Assembly: GCA_023052935.1 (NCBI GenBank)
Contig: CM041293.1
Coordinates: 171,327,341-171,391,340 of the forward strand
DNA from: Piezodorus guildinii
Taxonomy: Eukaryota; Arthropoda; Insecta; Hemiptera; Pentatomidae
Reading direction: 5' to 3'
DNA: 64,000 nt
The notes below the pieces were generated by a model. It did no database searches. It was given only the letters and a program-made list of their open reading frames with translations, and was not told the DNA's origin. Shown here piece by piece: positions 29,761 to 41,145 of the stretch. Within the stretch, counting starts at the first letter, position 1; each line of letters begins with the position of its first letter. The translations under genes were made by a program, and so were the position numbers.

Positions 29761-30109
29761 TAATATACCGTTGAAAAGCTAATGATCTTAGAAAAAAAAA
29801 ATGTTATCTAATATACAAAATTGTAAACGTTAATGGAGAATGATAAAAATCCCATAAAATGATTGGTGTATATAATAATACAATATATTGTTTAACTTAC
29901 AATATAGTAGATCCTTCGCACGGATGCAATTAGATTGAGGTGTCATGTATGTTTAAAAAATCTACGAAAAGTATGCTTATTCTACAAGTTTATTCATTAC
30001 TTTATTTAATAGCCGTAATAAATGAAAAACATTAATCAAAATTAATTACGCTTGTTTGTTTGCAATTTTAAAATTAAGTACAAATAACGGAAAATTTAAT
30101 TTTTTCGGA

Positions 30110-31617
30110 TAACAAAAACTTAATCGCTATGTATGTATACAAATACTGCAAAAATAAGAACGGTTTCTATTTTATTCGGTTTATTACTATTTTATATCTC
30201 AAATGAACTATTTAAATTACATTTTAAATGTTAAATTTAGTTTTCATAAGAATTTCATTTAGTTCACAGTGAAACGTCCGTATTCATGAAATATTATTAA
30301 ATTTTTAAATAATTTATAAGAATATGAGCTTATAGATTTATAAAAACTTATCATTTATGTTAACAGCTCAATTGAGACAATGATTTCCAATAGGTACTAA
30401 AGGACATTTTTTTCAAAGTTGATATTTTCACATATTTGTATTCTAATGGTTTAGTTTTATCTAAATCCGTCATCAAATTTTATCTAAAAAACATAAAAAT
30501 CCTTTAAAAAAGTATTTAAAAATTGCATTTCATTCCAAAAGGTACTAAATACACATTTTATTTCATTCCAAAAGGTACTATATCCTATGTAAACAGATAT
30601 AACCTTTCCTTTCATTTCATCCAAAAGGTACTATATTTCCTACTATACGCCATAAGCACCTAATCCCGTAATATATCACCATTAATTTATTGTTTTCATC
30701 ATTTTATTCACTTTTATTGGTTCATTTAGCACGTCTTGAATCACCGCTATTATTTTGATCACTGGTTTTAACCTAATAATCAGTTTTTAGGCCGTTTTAG
30801 ACAACTCGATTGCGTCGCTTCGGTTCTCGTAGGTTGTCATTTAAATTAAGTTTTTTTATAGTATTTCTTCTTGCAGCAAAATAAATTTGGTTTAAATTTT
30901 TTCAGAAACTCACATTTTAATAGAATAATGGTATTTGATGCAGCAAATAGTTGGAATTAGCATTCCACGAACTCGCTAAATACGTGAAGAAAATCCGTGC
31001 CTGATCTAACTTAATAGTCGTTTTTTTTTATATTAAATAAAAGCTCAAAAGTTATTATTTATCAGTATCCATGGTTAAATATTGTTTACACGTCGTTAAT
31101 AATATAGTTAAATTTGCTAAATTCACACAAATAGTAAATACATGTTCAAAACAAACTTCATAATTACATACTTTTTTATTATAGTGCCATAAATAGATAA
31201 ATTGTCCTTTGAATATTTACTTTCTTTATGAATAATAGATAATCAATGTAATTAACTAACAAAGAAAGATATTTCTAAGGGAGAATAAGGAAATTTACAA
31301 AACTTAGTAATTAACGATATAAAGACGTTAGTTATCGGTAGTGTTGTATCAGAAAGGTTATAGTGACTATTACTAACTTATCGCTCGTTATATTCTTCCA
31401 AAAAGTACTATATCCATATTATATTGTTTAAAATTATCGGAAAAGTGCAATGATTTGGAAAAATACGTTGGCAACACACTTAAAAATCAACTTTTGATTT
31501 TAATAAAAAAAGAATCACGTAAATTGGTCCAATAATAAATAAATGACAGATTTTTGCGTTTCCTGTAAAATTTTCTAAAGTGGATATAGTAACTTTTGGA
31601 AATGAACGTCTCAATTT
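30110..31617 (-). mobile_element. Long TAGTACC-family element, inverted relative of 4.7-11.3 kb
   Basis: The segment 30110-30650 is the reverse complement of the tandem-array unit (AAGAACGGTTTCTATTTTAT, CATTCCAAAAGGTACTA repeated). An element with inverted ends spans 30366 (CTCAATTGAGACAATGATTT) to 31617 (AAATGAACGTCTCAATTT). Its interior of about 1.2 kb is related to 61560-62300 in the opposite orientation (GGCACGGATTTTCTTC, GGAATGCTAATTCCAACTAT). The left 200 bp of its 31385-31617 end equals the MITE at 4728-4970. No transposase frame is visible. Confidence 0.65.
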
Positions 31618-31967
31618 ACAATTCAGTAGGTAATATTGTTTCTAAAATCTTGCGTACTAAATGGAAGAATATCACTTCCAGGATCCTGTACATCCAACTA
31701 TACTAACCTACCTCTTTACCAACAACATATTTTCATAAGTTTATGGGCTTATAACAATTTTGTATTAAGATTTATTTTATTGAATATTATTTTTTGCTAA
31801 ATTCTTCCTATTTTCAACGGTTTATTATACGATTATATTACTACTTATGTTTCAGGAATAATGTTTTGATGACTTAGTTACAGAAACATTTTTTTTTTTA
31901 CGTTTAATGAAAAGATAAATTGGAATGTATTTTACTTTTAACCCTTCAGGAAATAATTCCCTAAATG

Positions 31968-33110
31968 ATGGTGGAAATCGTATCAAAATCCGTTTGTGGT
32001 TTAGAAGGAGTTGGCGGAAATCGTATCAAAATCCGTCTTGTGGTTTAGGAGGAGTTGGCGGAAATCGTATCAAAATCCGTCTTGTGGTTTAGGAGGAGTT
32101 GGCGGAAATCGTATCAAAATCCGTCTTGTGGCTTAGGAGGAGTTGGCGGAAATCGTATCAAAATCCGTCTTGTGGCTTAGGAGGAGTTGGCGGAAATCGT
32201 ATCAAAATCCGTTTGTGGTTTAGAAGGAGTTGGCGGAAATCGTATCAAAATCCGTCTTGTGGCTTAGGAGGAGTTGGCGGAAATCGTATCAAAATCCGTC
32301 TTGTGGTTTAGAAGGAGTTGGCGGAAATCGTATCAAAATCCGTCTTGTGGCTTAGGAGGAGTTGGCGGAAATCGTATCAAAATCCGTCTTGTGGCTTAGG
32401 AGGAGTTGGCGGAAATCGTATCAAAATCCGTTTGTGGTTTAGAAGGAGTTGGCGGAAATCGTATCAAAATCCGTCTTGTGGCTTAGGAGGAGTTGGCGGA
32501 AATCGTATCAAAATCCGTCTTGTGGTTTAGAAGGAGTTGCCGGAAATCGTATCAAAATCCGTCTTGTGGTTCAGGAGGAGTTGGCGGAAATCGTATCAAA
32601 ATCCGTCTTGTGGTTTAGGAGGAGTTGGCGGAAATCGTATCAAAATCCGTCTTGTGGCTTAGGAGGGGTTGGCGGAAATCGTATCAAAATCCGTCTTGTG
32701 GCTTAGGAGGAGTTGGCGGAAATCGTATCAAAATCCGTTTGTGGTTTAGAAGGAGTTGGCGGAAATCGTATCAAAATCCGTCTTGTGGTTTAGGAGGAGT
32801 TGGCGGAAATCGTATCAAAATCTGTCTTGTGGTTTAGAAGGAGTTGGCGGAAATCGTATCAAAATCCGTCTTGTGGCTTAGGAGGAGTTGGCGGAAATCG
32901 TATCAAAATCCGTCTTGTGGTTTAGAAGGAGTTGGCGGAAATCGTATCAAAATCCGTCTTGTGGCTTAGGAGGAGTTGGCGGAAATCGTATCAAAATCCG
33001 TCTTGTGGTTTAGAAGGAGTTGGTGGAAATCGTATCAAAATCCGTCTTGTGGTTTAGAAGGAGTTGGCGGAAATCGTATCAAAATCCGTTTGTGGTTTAG
33101 GAGGAGCCCG
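31968..33110 (+). repeat. 44-bp minisatellite, about 26 units
   Basis: The unit is TTGGCGGAAATCGTATCAAA followed by ATCCGTCTTGTGGYTTAGRA and GGAG. Most units are 44 bp and several are 43 bp (CGTTTGTGG form). Units 4-8 repeat as units 9-13 in the same order, giving a 219-bp higher-order repeat. The 44- and 43-bp lengths shift frame from unit to unit, so the predicted 70-85-residue open frames are by-products. Units at the edges are more diverged. Confidence 0.95.
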
Positions 33111-33568
33111 TGGAAACACAAATACCGTCATTATTATCTAGAAAGAGATAAACACATATTTCTATCGAAAATCAATGTAGCTATTTAAATGTAATATTAA
33201 AAAAAAAAAATCGTAATTTCTCGCTATTATACCTATTTCATCACTATTTTTGGACTTTCATCACTTTATTTATTTTTTTTACTTTATAACGTCTCACATT
33301 AATTAAATAAGTAATTAATTAAAAACTGTTAAATATAACACACCTTTTATTAAAATGTCTTCCCCTCTTTTGTTTTTGTTTGTAGGAATTATTACATTTA
33401 TCAATTGTCATTACTACAATTCACTTTAAAAAATTATTACGTTTATCAATTGTCATTACTACTTTTTCACTTTGTTTGTAATCTTTAGTACAATTTATTT
33501 TTCTTATCATCTTTATATATTGTATTCCACTGCTGGTTGTTATCTTTGTTTTTTTTGTTTTTCTTATA
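33111..33568. other. AT-rich stretch with a short duplicated block
   Basis: A block of about 50 bp containing TTTATCAATTGTCATTACTA occurs twice in tandem at about 33390-33470. Otherwise unassigned. Confidence 0.45.
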
Positions 33569-33607
33569 GCCCTCAAGAAGGCCTATAATTTAGGCCGAAA
33601 CGTCGGC
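33569..33607 (+). ncRNA. Degenerate hammerhead-ribozyme-like motif H4
   Basis: The order is GCC, CTCAAGA, AGGCCTATAATTTAGGCC, GAAA, CGTC, GGC. Stem I, stem II (GGCCTA/TAGGCC), GAAA and the GUC site are intact. The CUGAUGA box is degraded, so it is probably inactive. The downstream words AAATTAAGTTTACGCTTAAT and TGACTGCAACTTCTCT may be the rest of a Penelope-like end. Confidence 0.5.
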
Positions 33608-33689
33608 ACCAATAAATTAAGTTTACGCTTAATTGTGTGTAAAATTGACTGCAACTTCTCTCAAAAAAAATCGTAAATTGATTTTAAGA

Positions 33690-33740
33690 ATAGAGGTAAG
33701 TGAAAGAAAGTCGTGTGTTGCGAGTAACGGATTTTTTTTT
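33690..33740 (-). repeat. Helentron-like 5' end fragment
   Basis: GAGGTAAGTGAAAGAAAGTC then GTGTGTTGCGAGTAACGGAT is a diverged minus-strand 5' terminus. The remainder is absent. Confidence 0.45.
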
Positions 33741-33839
33741 TATTGCACCAGAATAGGCAAATTGAAAAGCATTCATCCATAAATTAAATCTTTTAAAACC
33801 TTTACAATGGAGCTATTGTCGAAATAATACAATGCAATC

Positions 33840-34060
33840 ATCATAAACGAAGAGAGCTGCCTCCCGAGGATTATTAGAGCCTCCAAAGGATGTTATTACA
33901 AATGTAATTAGTTGTAGCGAAGCACGGGGAGGCAATTATTTGGCTAATGGTTTGCATATCAGGCAAACTTAATGGAATGCCAATACAACTTGGACCAATT
34001 ATAATCTAGGGATGGTAGTTGTGGTCTGGGCTCCAAGCGAATACTTGATCATACAATAAA
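33840..34060. other. Balanced-composition, non-repetitive stretch
   Basis: Less AT-rich than its surroundings, with no stop-free frame and no match elsewhere in the window. It contains CTAATGGTTTGCATATCAGG and TGTAATTAGTTG, words resembling POU/homeodomain sites. Possibly unique host regulatory DNA; this is a guess. Confidence 0.25.
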
Positions 34061-34419
34061 GGCTTTATTAGCTTCCATACATCTATCAAAATTATATTAC
34101 ATCATCAAAGTTCTATAGCTTCTATTTGGAATGACATTAGTTTACCTCATCTAAACTCGCAATTTTCTATATTCAAAAACAATGAAACTATATATTCAGA
34201 CATGGAAAAAAAAAAATATATATATATACTACTAAACAATAGTTTACCCTATAAATCTTTTTTTAAATACTTATTTACTGAAATTTACAACTGTGATTTA
34301 TATTACAACAAGTAAATAAGCTAATTGTTGTTGAGGAACAACCCAACAGTAGCACTCCAGTAACTATTTTAAACTAGTACATCTTCCGGTACGCTGATTT
34401 TGATGAAACAGATTATGTA

Positions 34420-34645
34420 ACATATCGGGCGTACAGTTTCCTTAAATATGAAATTTCAGTTTCATAGGACTTATCGTTTCCGCCCGGAAGATACCACACA
34501 TACTAACACACACACACAGACCTTTTTACGGGACTTGGTTATTTAGACTCAGGGGACCCTAAAACGTGTATTTCCGTTGAAAACTGGAATTCGAAAATTT
34601 TCACGATCGCAATACTCTCCTTACTATATATACTAAGTGAAAGTA
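34420..34645 (+). repeat. Helentron-like repeat, 3' part
   Basis: TGAAATTTCAGTTTCATAGG, CACACAGACC, GGGACTTGGTTATTTAGACT and an end TACTAAGTGAAAGTAA match the family. The 5' half is missing. Confidence 0.65.
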
Positions 34646-34894
34646 AAAAACAATCATCTATCTATCTATCTATGAAAAAAAATTATCCTTCCCTATAACA
34701 TTTTCAATAAAATCGGCGAATGAGAAGAATTCATAGTACGCGTTTTGCACATGTTAAAGATTTTCTTAAAAACGACTCGAAAAATTGCTTCCTTTAAGAG
34801 ATTTCTCGTTTTTCGCCCTACTTCATTTTGGAATTCCTTACCTATGTACATTCGTACCTATGTACGTCAAAATCCTTAACTCAAGCATAAACTA

Positions 34895-35637
34895 TTGGGT
34901 TTTGTCACATGAAATGTCCGTTTTCAAGGTAAAGGATTTTTATTAAAAATACGATTTGAAAACAAGATAATTTTATTCGAGGTATTTACCTTCTTTTTCT
35001 ACGCATTTTTTTCCAACGTGACGCCAACTTTTTTATCTCCGAACTGAAAAACTCTGAGCTTAGAAGTGAAACAAAATCTAAAAACGCACTTTTCACTAGA
35101 TCATCATTTTCAAAACGTTTTCCTTTGACGAAGTTGTCTAAATTCCTGAATAGGTGTAATCTGTTGGAGACAAGTCGGGAGAATATGGTGGGTGCGGAAG
35201 AACTTCGTAGCCCAGATCTTTTAAGCAAAGAAACGCAGGTCTCAAGGCGATTCAATTGCTGATGCTCAGTGAGATCATGAGGTACTCATGTATCGAGCTT
35301 TTTTACTTTCCCAATACACTTTAAATGTCTGGAAATGGTAGATCTCCCTTCCCCAAACGCCTTGCAAATATTTCTAGCGGCCTCAGCTGCTGAATGGCCG
35401 AGTTTAAACTCGTAGAAAAATATTACTTGAAAATCGTGTGTTTCCATGTTCATATTTAGAGGTATACTAGAAAGTGGGTAATTGATTGGGAAGCTAATGT
35501 TTATAATACAAAGGTAGATCATTAGTAACTGTTAATTTAAATATGTAGACATTCGGAAGAAAACAACAGAGACCTGCAAAATCCTTTATGTATTTCAGAA
35601 ACTATAAAAACGGACATTTCATGTGAAAAAAACCCAA
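34895..35637 (-). mobile_element. Non-autonomous mariner, 743 bp, extra internal deletions
   Basis: The TIRs TTGGGTTTTGTCACATGAAA and TTTCATGTGAAAAAAACCCAA are flanked by TA. It belongs to the same family as 3133-4018 but is shorter: most of the N-terminal domain is missing (the junction is near 35344), and the usual central junction is replaced by unrelated sequence at 35220-35265. Short minus-strand frames keep GHSAAEAARNICKAFGEG and FRNLDNFVKGKRFENDD. Confidence 0.88.
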
Positions 35638-36169
35638 TATTTATCCATCTCCTAGAATATCAGTCTACCGAGCATTTATAAGTTTTGACTATTTACACTC
35701 TTAATTTTACTTATTAAATGTTTTAGTTTCGTTTTATTTCTTGTATTAATTATAAGATTGCAATATTACCTTGTTCATATATAAATATACATATGCGTGT
35801 GTTTAAGTGTATTTATGTATTCCTGTATTCATAATATGCAGTATAATTTTTTTTTTTTTAAATGATGTATATTTTGGAATCGTACTTGCCTTATGCGGTC
35901 TAAAACCTCCAAACATGAAAAATAAATTTATATGGAAAGATCAAAGTCGATGCGAGAAATGAATAAACTTGAAGTTTAATTAAACCATGAAGCTATAGAT
36001 ATAAAGCGATTATTTATAGAAGCTATAAAGTTATTTATTTATAGCTAACAAGTCAATATAAAGCGGGGCGATAAAAATAAAGTAGGGAATAAAGGGTTTG
36101 GTGCAGCCCTAAATTAGGGAAGAAGGACGTGAGAGAGGGAAAGGATCGATGGGGCAACCTGTTACCTTG
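35638..36169. other. Unassigned, partly non-repetitive stretch
   Basis: The segment 35870-36160 is of balanced composition and unmatched in the window (GCGGGGCGATAAAAATAAAG, GTGCAGCCCTAAATTAGGGA). No coding frame was found. Confidence 0.35.
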
Positions 36170-36178
36170 CCTCTCTCA

Positions 36179-36246
<68 letters not shown>
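36170..36246. repeat. (CT)n followed by (AT)n microsatellite
   Basis: A CT tract at about 36172-36212 passes directly into an AT tract that ends at about 36246. Confidence 0.9.
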
Positions 36247-36251
<5 letters not shown>

Positions 36252-36775
36252 CGGAGGGCTTACGTTTCAAGATACGATGAATCCGAGTAACGGATAAATA
36301 ATAAGATTTTTTTTTTTACTCGGCACAAAAATACTAGCACTTCCAAAGATGATCCTAACACCTATAGTTGATATCAGCTGGTTATTTTGAAATGAAATAT
36401 TATTTAATTTAATAACTTAGGTATTTTTAAAGATTGAGAAAAAAAGTTATTAGTTTTAACCAAGAAACCGAGAATAATTTTTAGCCATAAATACCCCTAT
36501 AATTTAGTTTTTTTTGTTGAGATAAACAAAAAATTGTATTAAGTTTTAGGATGAGGACACCGCAACGAATAAAAAATAAAATAAAAAAATGAAAAGGGAG
36601 AAAAATTTTGCCGTATATATAACTCCGTTATTTTCGAATATAGAGGAAAAATCTCTGTTTTAGAATAATTATAATTAATAATTACCGCTATTGATTATAA
36701 AACAGAAAAAAATTGAAATTTCACCTACATATACGCCCTATTTTTGAAGACAAATAAATAAATTGCAATTAATAA

Positions 36776-37435
36776 TTTTTTTTAAAATATTTTATTGATA
36801 TTTACAACTGTACATACAATATATACAACAAGTAAATGGGCTAATTTACACATATGGGCGTGATAATGTCTTGTGAAGAAACCACCTAGTGGTAGTACTT
36901 CAAAGTCAATTTAATTAAAGTAGGTCTCGAGGCCATGGTCTTTTCAATCGCCTCGGAGGGTTGTCAGGAATAGATGGGAATGATAAGTTGCGTAATACAG
37001 GATTCGTGTGGGTTTGGAGTTTGAAATGAAAAAAGGCGTATCTGTTTCGGGCTAGTTCTGCGACAAATGGGATATTTAGGTCATTATGGATGATTTTATT
37101 CGTAACGAAATAAGGAGCATTTAGGATTTTGCGAAGGATTTTGGATTGTAATGATTGAATACGAGAGGAATTAGATGGTTTAGTACAGACCCAAAGCTCG
37201 ATTCCATATGTCCAGATGGGTCTGATGATGGTAACATAAATGAGCTTTTTGTAATAAATTGGAAGTTTTGAACGTTTGTCTAGTAAGTGTTGTAGTAATC
37301 GGTATCTGCGGGCAGTTTATTGTCGTTTAAGTCGCGTATGGGGATTCCATGTAAGACGTTTGTCAAGATGGAGTCCTAGGTAACGGATTTGTTCAACAGG
37401 TATGAGTGGGGTATTATTAAAGGATACAGTGGGGC
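36776..37435 (-). pseudogene. 5'-truncated Jockey-type LINE (subfamily B)
   Basis: It is flanked by a 10-bp duplication CAATTAATAA (36766-36775 and 37436-37445). On the minus strand it corresponds to the ORF2 C-terminus and 3' UTR of the 788-1190 subfamily; plus-strand landmarks are CGATTCCATATGTCCAGATG and GGTAGTACTTCAAAG. Frames are interrupted. The A-rich 3' end is at about 36776-36790. Confidence 0.75.
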
Positions 37436-37633
37436 CAATTAATAAATAAATACTAAAATTACCCAAAGCTCAGTTGTTAGTGCTATTATAATAGAGAATT
37501 AAATTTTCTACAAAACGAAAAAAGAATCATTAAAATCGGTTTAGAAATAGCAGAGATATATCGTTTTGAAATTAGCAGTGCTGATTGACCATTTTCCATT
37601 TAATTATTTATTGCCTTTCATATTAGTTTATTG

Positions 37634-38546
37634 TTCCTGGATAGAGATGATAAGTGGAGTAAGCAGTATAACTGGGTCACGCAGTTAAGGAAATTCTTCG
37701 AGAGTTTCGGGATGTTAGACCCGTTATTATTTAACGACTCTATCACTGTTAGAACGAGAGAGAGAGATATTTTGGAGGGCTACTGCAAATATATGAGAAT
37801 GAAGGATATGGCCATATAGCCAAGAGTCGACCTATAGCCCGTGGTGCAGAAAGGTCTTTGCTAACACCGTCCTTCCGCAAAGTTATGTAATGTTAGGATG
37901 CAATATCGCGTATGTTAGGACTTAAGCCCAGATCAGACTGTCGGGAAAGTACGCCTTCTCCTTTAGTGTCGGCCCGCAGAAGTATAGTCTGGACCCTCAG
38001 AAGCCGTGCCCAGTTTGTGATGGAGACGCATTGGAAGAATTTTTCCATTTTTTTTGCTCGATCTCCCGTATACTATGACAATAGAACACGATTTATGCCC
38101 GTATTAAATGATGTGAGTATTGACGGCTTTTATGAAATTCTTGCGGAACCCCACGTAATAGACCTGAAATCATTAAAATAAGATTTAAACATTTTTTTCT
38201 TAGAATGTTATTCACTCTTAAATGTTTCGGGATTTGTTAGTAATTTGTAGGGATTTAGTATTTACATTAGTACTATAATTTTTTTACATTATTTATTGAT
38301 ATTTTTATATTTAATTTGTTATTGTATATGTTGGAGGAAATTAATCATAAAGATAGCAGCACCTTTATGCTTATTGCTGTATATGTGTTTTTTTGTTTTT
38401 GTTTTAAATATTTATTCGAATTGTAATTAATTATGTATATTTGCTGGTGATAAATTTATTAATTGTGCTGTGCCAGCCAGCTCTATTTTTATGGGGATTG
38501 CCCTAAAAAACAAATGAATAAAGTTATTATTAGTATTATTATTATT
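37634..38546 (+). pseudogene. 5'-truncated LINE with CPVC/HFFC C-terminus
   Basis: It is flanked by near-identical 12-bp repeats ATTAGTT(T/C)ATTG at 37622-37633 and 38547-38558. The open frame 37631-37819 encodes WSKQYNWVTQLRKFFESFGM. A later frame at about 37990-38060 carries CPVCDGDALEEFFHFFCS, the zinc-knuckle-like C-H-C arrangement found at the end of several LINE reverse transcriptases. Frameshifts and stops break it. It ends with AATGAATAAAG and a TTA-type simple repeat, the tail type also seen at 12841. Confidence 0.7.
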
Positions 38547-38645
38547 ATTAGTTCATTGCCTTTAAACAGCTATATAAACAGTTATACCCTAATATAATTA
38601 TTTGGAATTAATAAACTATTGTGTAATAATAATTTGCAGCGCTAG

Positions 38646-38647
<2 letters not shown>

Positions 38648-38683
<36 letters not shown>

Positions 38684-38684
38684 T

Positions 38685-38728
<44 letters not shown>
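38648..38728. repeat. (AT)n microsatellite
   Basis: AT tract with small interruptions. A mariner is inserted at its right edge. Confidence 0.9.
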
Positions 38729-38729
<1 letters not shown>

Positions 38730-39422
38730 GAGGGCATGTTTTTTAAGTAAGTACCGTTTTGGAATTAAAAAAAGACGTGCAAAGATATCGCAATAATTTT
38801 ATTTTTACATGAAAGCCCGTATCTTAATTTACTTTTCTACATAATTTCCATGAATTTTGAGGCACTTGTCATAACGCGGCACCTGTTTTTGAATTACCCT
38901 CCTCAAAAAATTCTGCCGCCTGACTTGTTAACCGCTGCATCACAAATGTTTTGACTTCTTTATCGTCTTGAAGACGCCGACCGTCCAGGTGTTTCTTCAA
39001 GTGCAGTAGTAACAAATAGTAGTCGCTGGACGCCAGATCAGGGCTGTATGGAGGATGATCTAGAGTCTAGAGTAGAGAATGAGATAGAGATATGGAGATG
39101 ATCTCACCCATTTCCTTACTATTCCATCACTCATAATGTTTTGTCCGTAAACTTCAACGATCTCACGATGAATATCGATCGGTTTTACGCCTTTAGCACT
39201 AATAAATCGTATAACAGCCCGTACTTCACAGTCAGCGGGACTCACGATTGTCGGAGGCATCTTAAACACTCAGTAAACAACGTATACAATGAAGAATCTG
39301 ACTGTAATGGCGTCAGAGCGTGGACAAGAGATGCAGGTAACCAGCGCGCATGCGCGGAACGCCGACCATAGCCCTGCGACGGCAGAATCGCAAACGGTAC
39401 TTACTTAGAAAAACATGCCTCG
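38729..39422 (-). mobile_element. Rosa-like mariner deletion derivative, 694 bp
   Basis: The TIRs CGAGGGCATGTTTTTTAAGT and TTAGAAAAACATGCCTCG are flanked by TA. On the minus strand the N-terminal frame 39060-39269 encodes MPPTIVSPADCEVRAVIRFI then KPIDIHREIVEVYG and VRKWVR, a mariner helix-turn-helix region of the type I associate with the rosa group. It is joined directly to a C-terminal remnant (DHPPYSPDLASSDYYLLLHL) at about 38960-39060. The catalytic middle is gone. This is the third mariner lineage in the window with that architecture. Confidence 0.82.
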
Positions 39423-40004
39423 TATATAAATATATATAGCTTCCATAATTTATTCTATAAGGACAATTTTCGTAATTGGCAAAGAACTTTCAAATTAATC
39501 TTCCAACACAAATAATGATTCCCTTGGAGTAATATTTGATACTACAAAATACAATTAACTAACAAGTTTCCGGTTAACAGATTGTCTGCGTTACTTTCTG
39601 GAATAGTTCATTTCGACTAATTGGAAAAACTAAATCCAGTAGATAATCCGACAAAGGAGAAGGGTGAAGCCGATTTGACTGTAACAAGACGATCTCCCTC
39701 AGAGGAATTGAGTTTCCAATTACTAAATTCCTTCCTAACCAGCCATTGTTTTCTTTTATTTCTGAAACTGAAGACTAATTCGGGATCTTATTACTGAATG
39801 GAAGAAAACATTAGGGAATGAAGGAAGTAATGGAAGAACTAAACAGACACCGATTGGAATTTAACGTAAATTATTTGTTACTTTGTTCGTTTGGTTTAGC
39901 TCTTTAAGAAACGTTTTAGGCTGACTATGTTATCTTTATGTTTATCATACTTATTTTAGGATATAAACTTCACTATCAGTTGTATAAATGTAAAAATTGC
40001 TGAA
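39423..40004. other. Possible unique host DNA
   Basis: Balanced composition, no repeats shared with the rest of the window, and no open frame of note. Could be intronic or intergenic. Confidence 0.35.
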
Positions 40005-41145
40005 GAAAAATTGAAGAAAAAAAAAACGTCATTAACTGTATACGCAGAGCTATCCGTGAAAGAACAGTACTTCGAAATGACAACTCATATTCAGGGTGGT
40101 TGGAATAAAGAAAATTAGTGGGCTATATAGATTTAAAAAAAAATATAAAATAATGAAAGTAAAATATGAATCACAATGGATTTATTAAGAGAAAAATACA
40201 TATAAACAACATAAGAAACATATAAACCTAATAAAACGGATATATGAAAAGATGAGAAATAAAAATTAACTTAATTAAATACTTAAGAAAATATGATGAA
40301 CAAATTAAATAAATTTAATGTTCTAATAAAGGTAGAAATAAACTAGATTAATAATATAGGTTAAAGATATATTATAGCCATGGAAACGAAGAAAAAATTT
40401 GCAATATCATCTTTTCAGCATTAATGAAAAATGGCTAAATATACAAGTTGACGGAATTCGATAAGCAACTGAAGGGAAAAAATAAATGTTTTTTTTTTCC
40501 TAAACATAAGAATAGAGGGATCACTTGTAGCTGGGTGGTTAGCATAACAGCCTCCTATGCCAAAGGTCACGGGTTCAAACCCGCAGGTGGTCCTAGGATT
40601 TATTAATGGAGTAAAAAATCCCAAAATAAAACTCGAAGAAAAAAAAAAAAAAATTTATTAGCTGTATACGCTGAGCTTTCCGTGGAAGAACAGAATTTCG
40701 AAATGATAACTCATATTCAGGGTGGTTCAAATAAAGAAAATTAGTGAGCTGTATAGATTTAAAAAAAAAAAATAAATAATGAAAGGAAAAGATGAATCAC
40801 AATGCATTTATTAAGCTAAAAATACATATAAAAAACATAAGAAACATATTAACCCAATAAACGGATATATGAAAAGATGAGAAATAAAAATTAACTTAAT
40901 TAAATACTTAGGAAAATATGATGAAGAAATTAAATAAATGTAATGTTCTAATAAAGGTATAAATAAATTAGATTAATAATATAGGTTAAAGATATATTAT
41001 AGCCATGAAAACGAAGAAAAAAATTACAATATCATCTTTTCAGCATTGATAAAATATGGCTAAATACACAAGTTGACGGAATTTAATAAGCAACTGAAGG
41101 GAAACAATAAATGTTTTTTTTTGTTTTCCTAAACATAAGAATAGA
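40005..41145 (+). repeat. Tandem duplication, unit about 627 bp
   Basis: Matching landmarks are CTGTATACGC at 40036 and 40662, and GATCACTTGTAGCTGGGTGG at 40519 and 41148, an offset of 626-629 bp. Both units contain CATATTCAGGGTGG, AGATGAGAAATAAAAATTAA and AGTTGACGGAAT and end in a SINE head. The two copies differ by scattered substitutions and small indels, so the duplication is not recent. Confidence 0.85.
40517..40622 (+). repeat. SINE family A, 3'-truncated
   Basis: A complete tRNA-like head (box B GGTTCAAACCC) and the first 30 bp of the body end abruptly at GTAAAAAATCCC, where the second duplication unit begins. The truncation therefore coincides with the duplication breakpoint. Confidence 0.85.

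Larger units (their letters stand above)
36515..38640 (+). repeat. Dispersed repeat X, split by two LINE insertions
   Basis: The blocks at 36515-36775, 37436-37633 and 38547-38640 line up in order with 21111-21830 (TATAAAACAGAAAAAAATTG, ATATCGTTTTGAAATTAGCA, AATATAATTATTTGGAATTA). Two LINEs (36776-37435 and 37634-38546), each with its own target duplication, lie between them. Confidence 0.55.

Noticed and set aside
31968..33110. CRISPR-like regular repeats
   Set aside because: Repeats are contiguous with no unique spacers; this is a minisatellite in a eukaryotic genome.
31968..33188. Several 70-85-codon open frames (starting MAEIVSKSVLW) across the minisatellite
   Set aside because: They arise from a stop-poor 44-bp repeat read in all three frames; unit lengths shift frame and there is no sign of a real protein.
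40517..40600. Genuine tRNA gene
   Set aside because: The tRNA-like part is joined to a conserved SINE body, recurs many times with target duplications, and pairing of the arms is poor.
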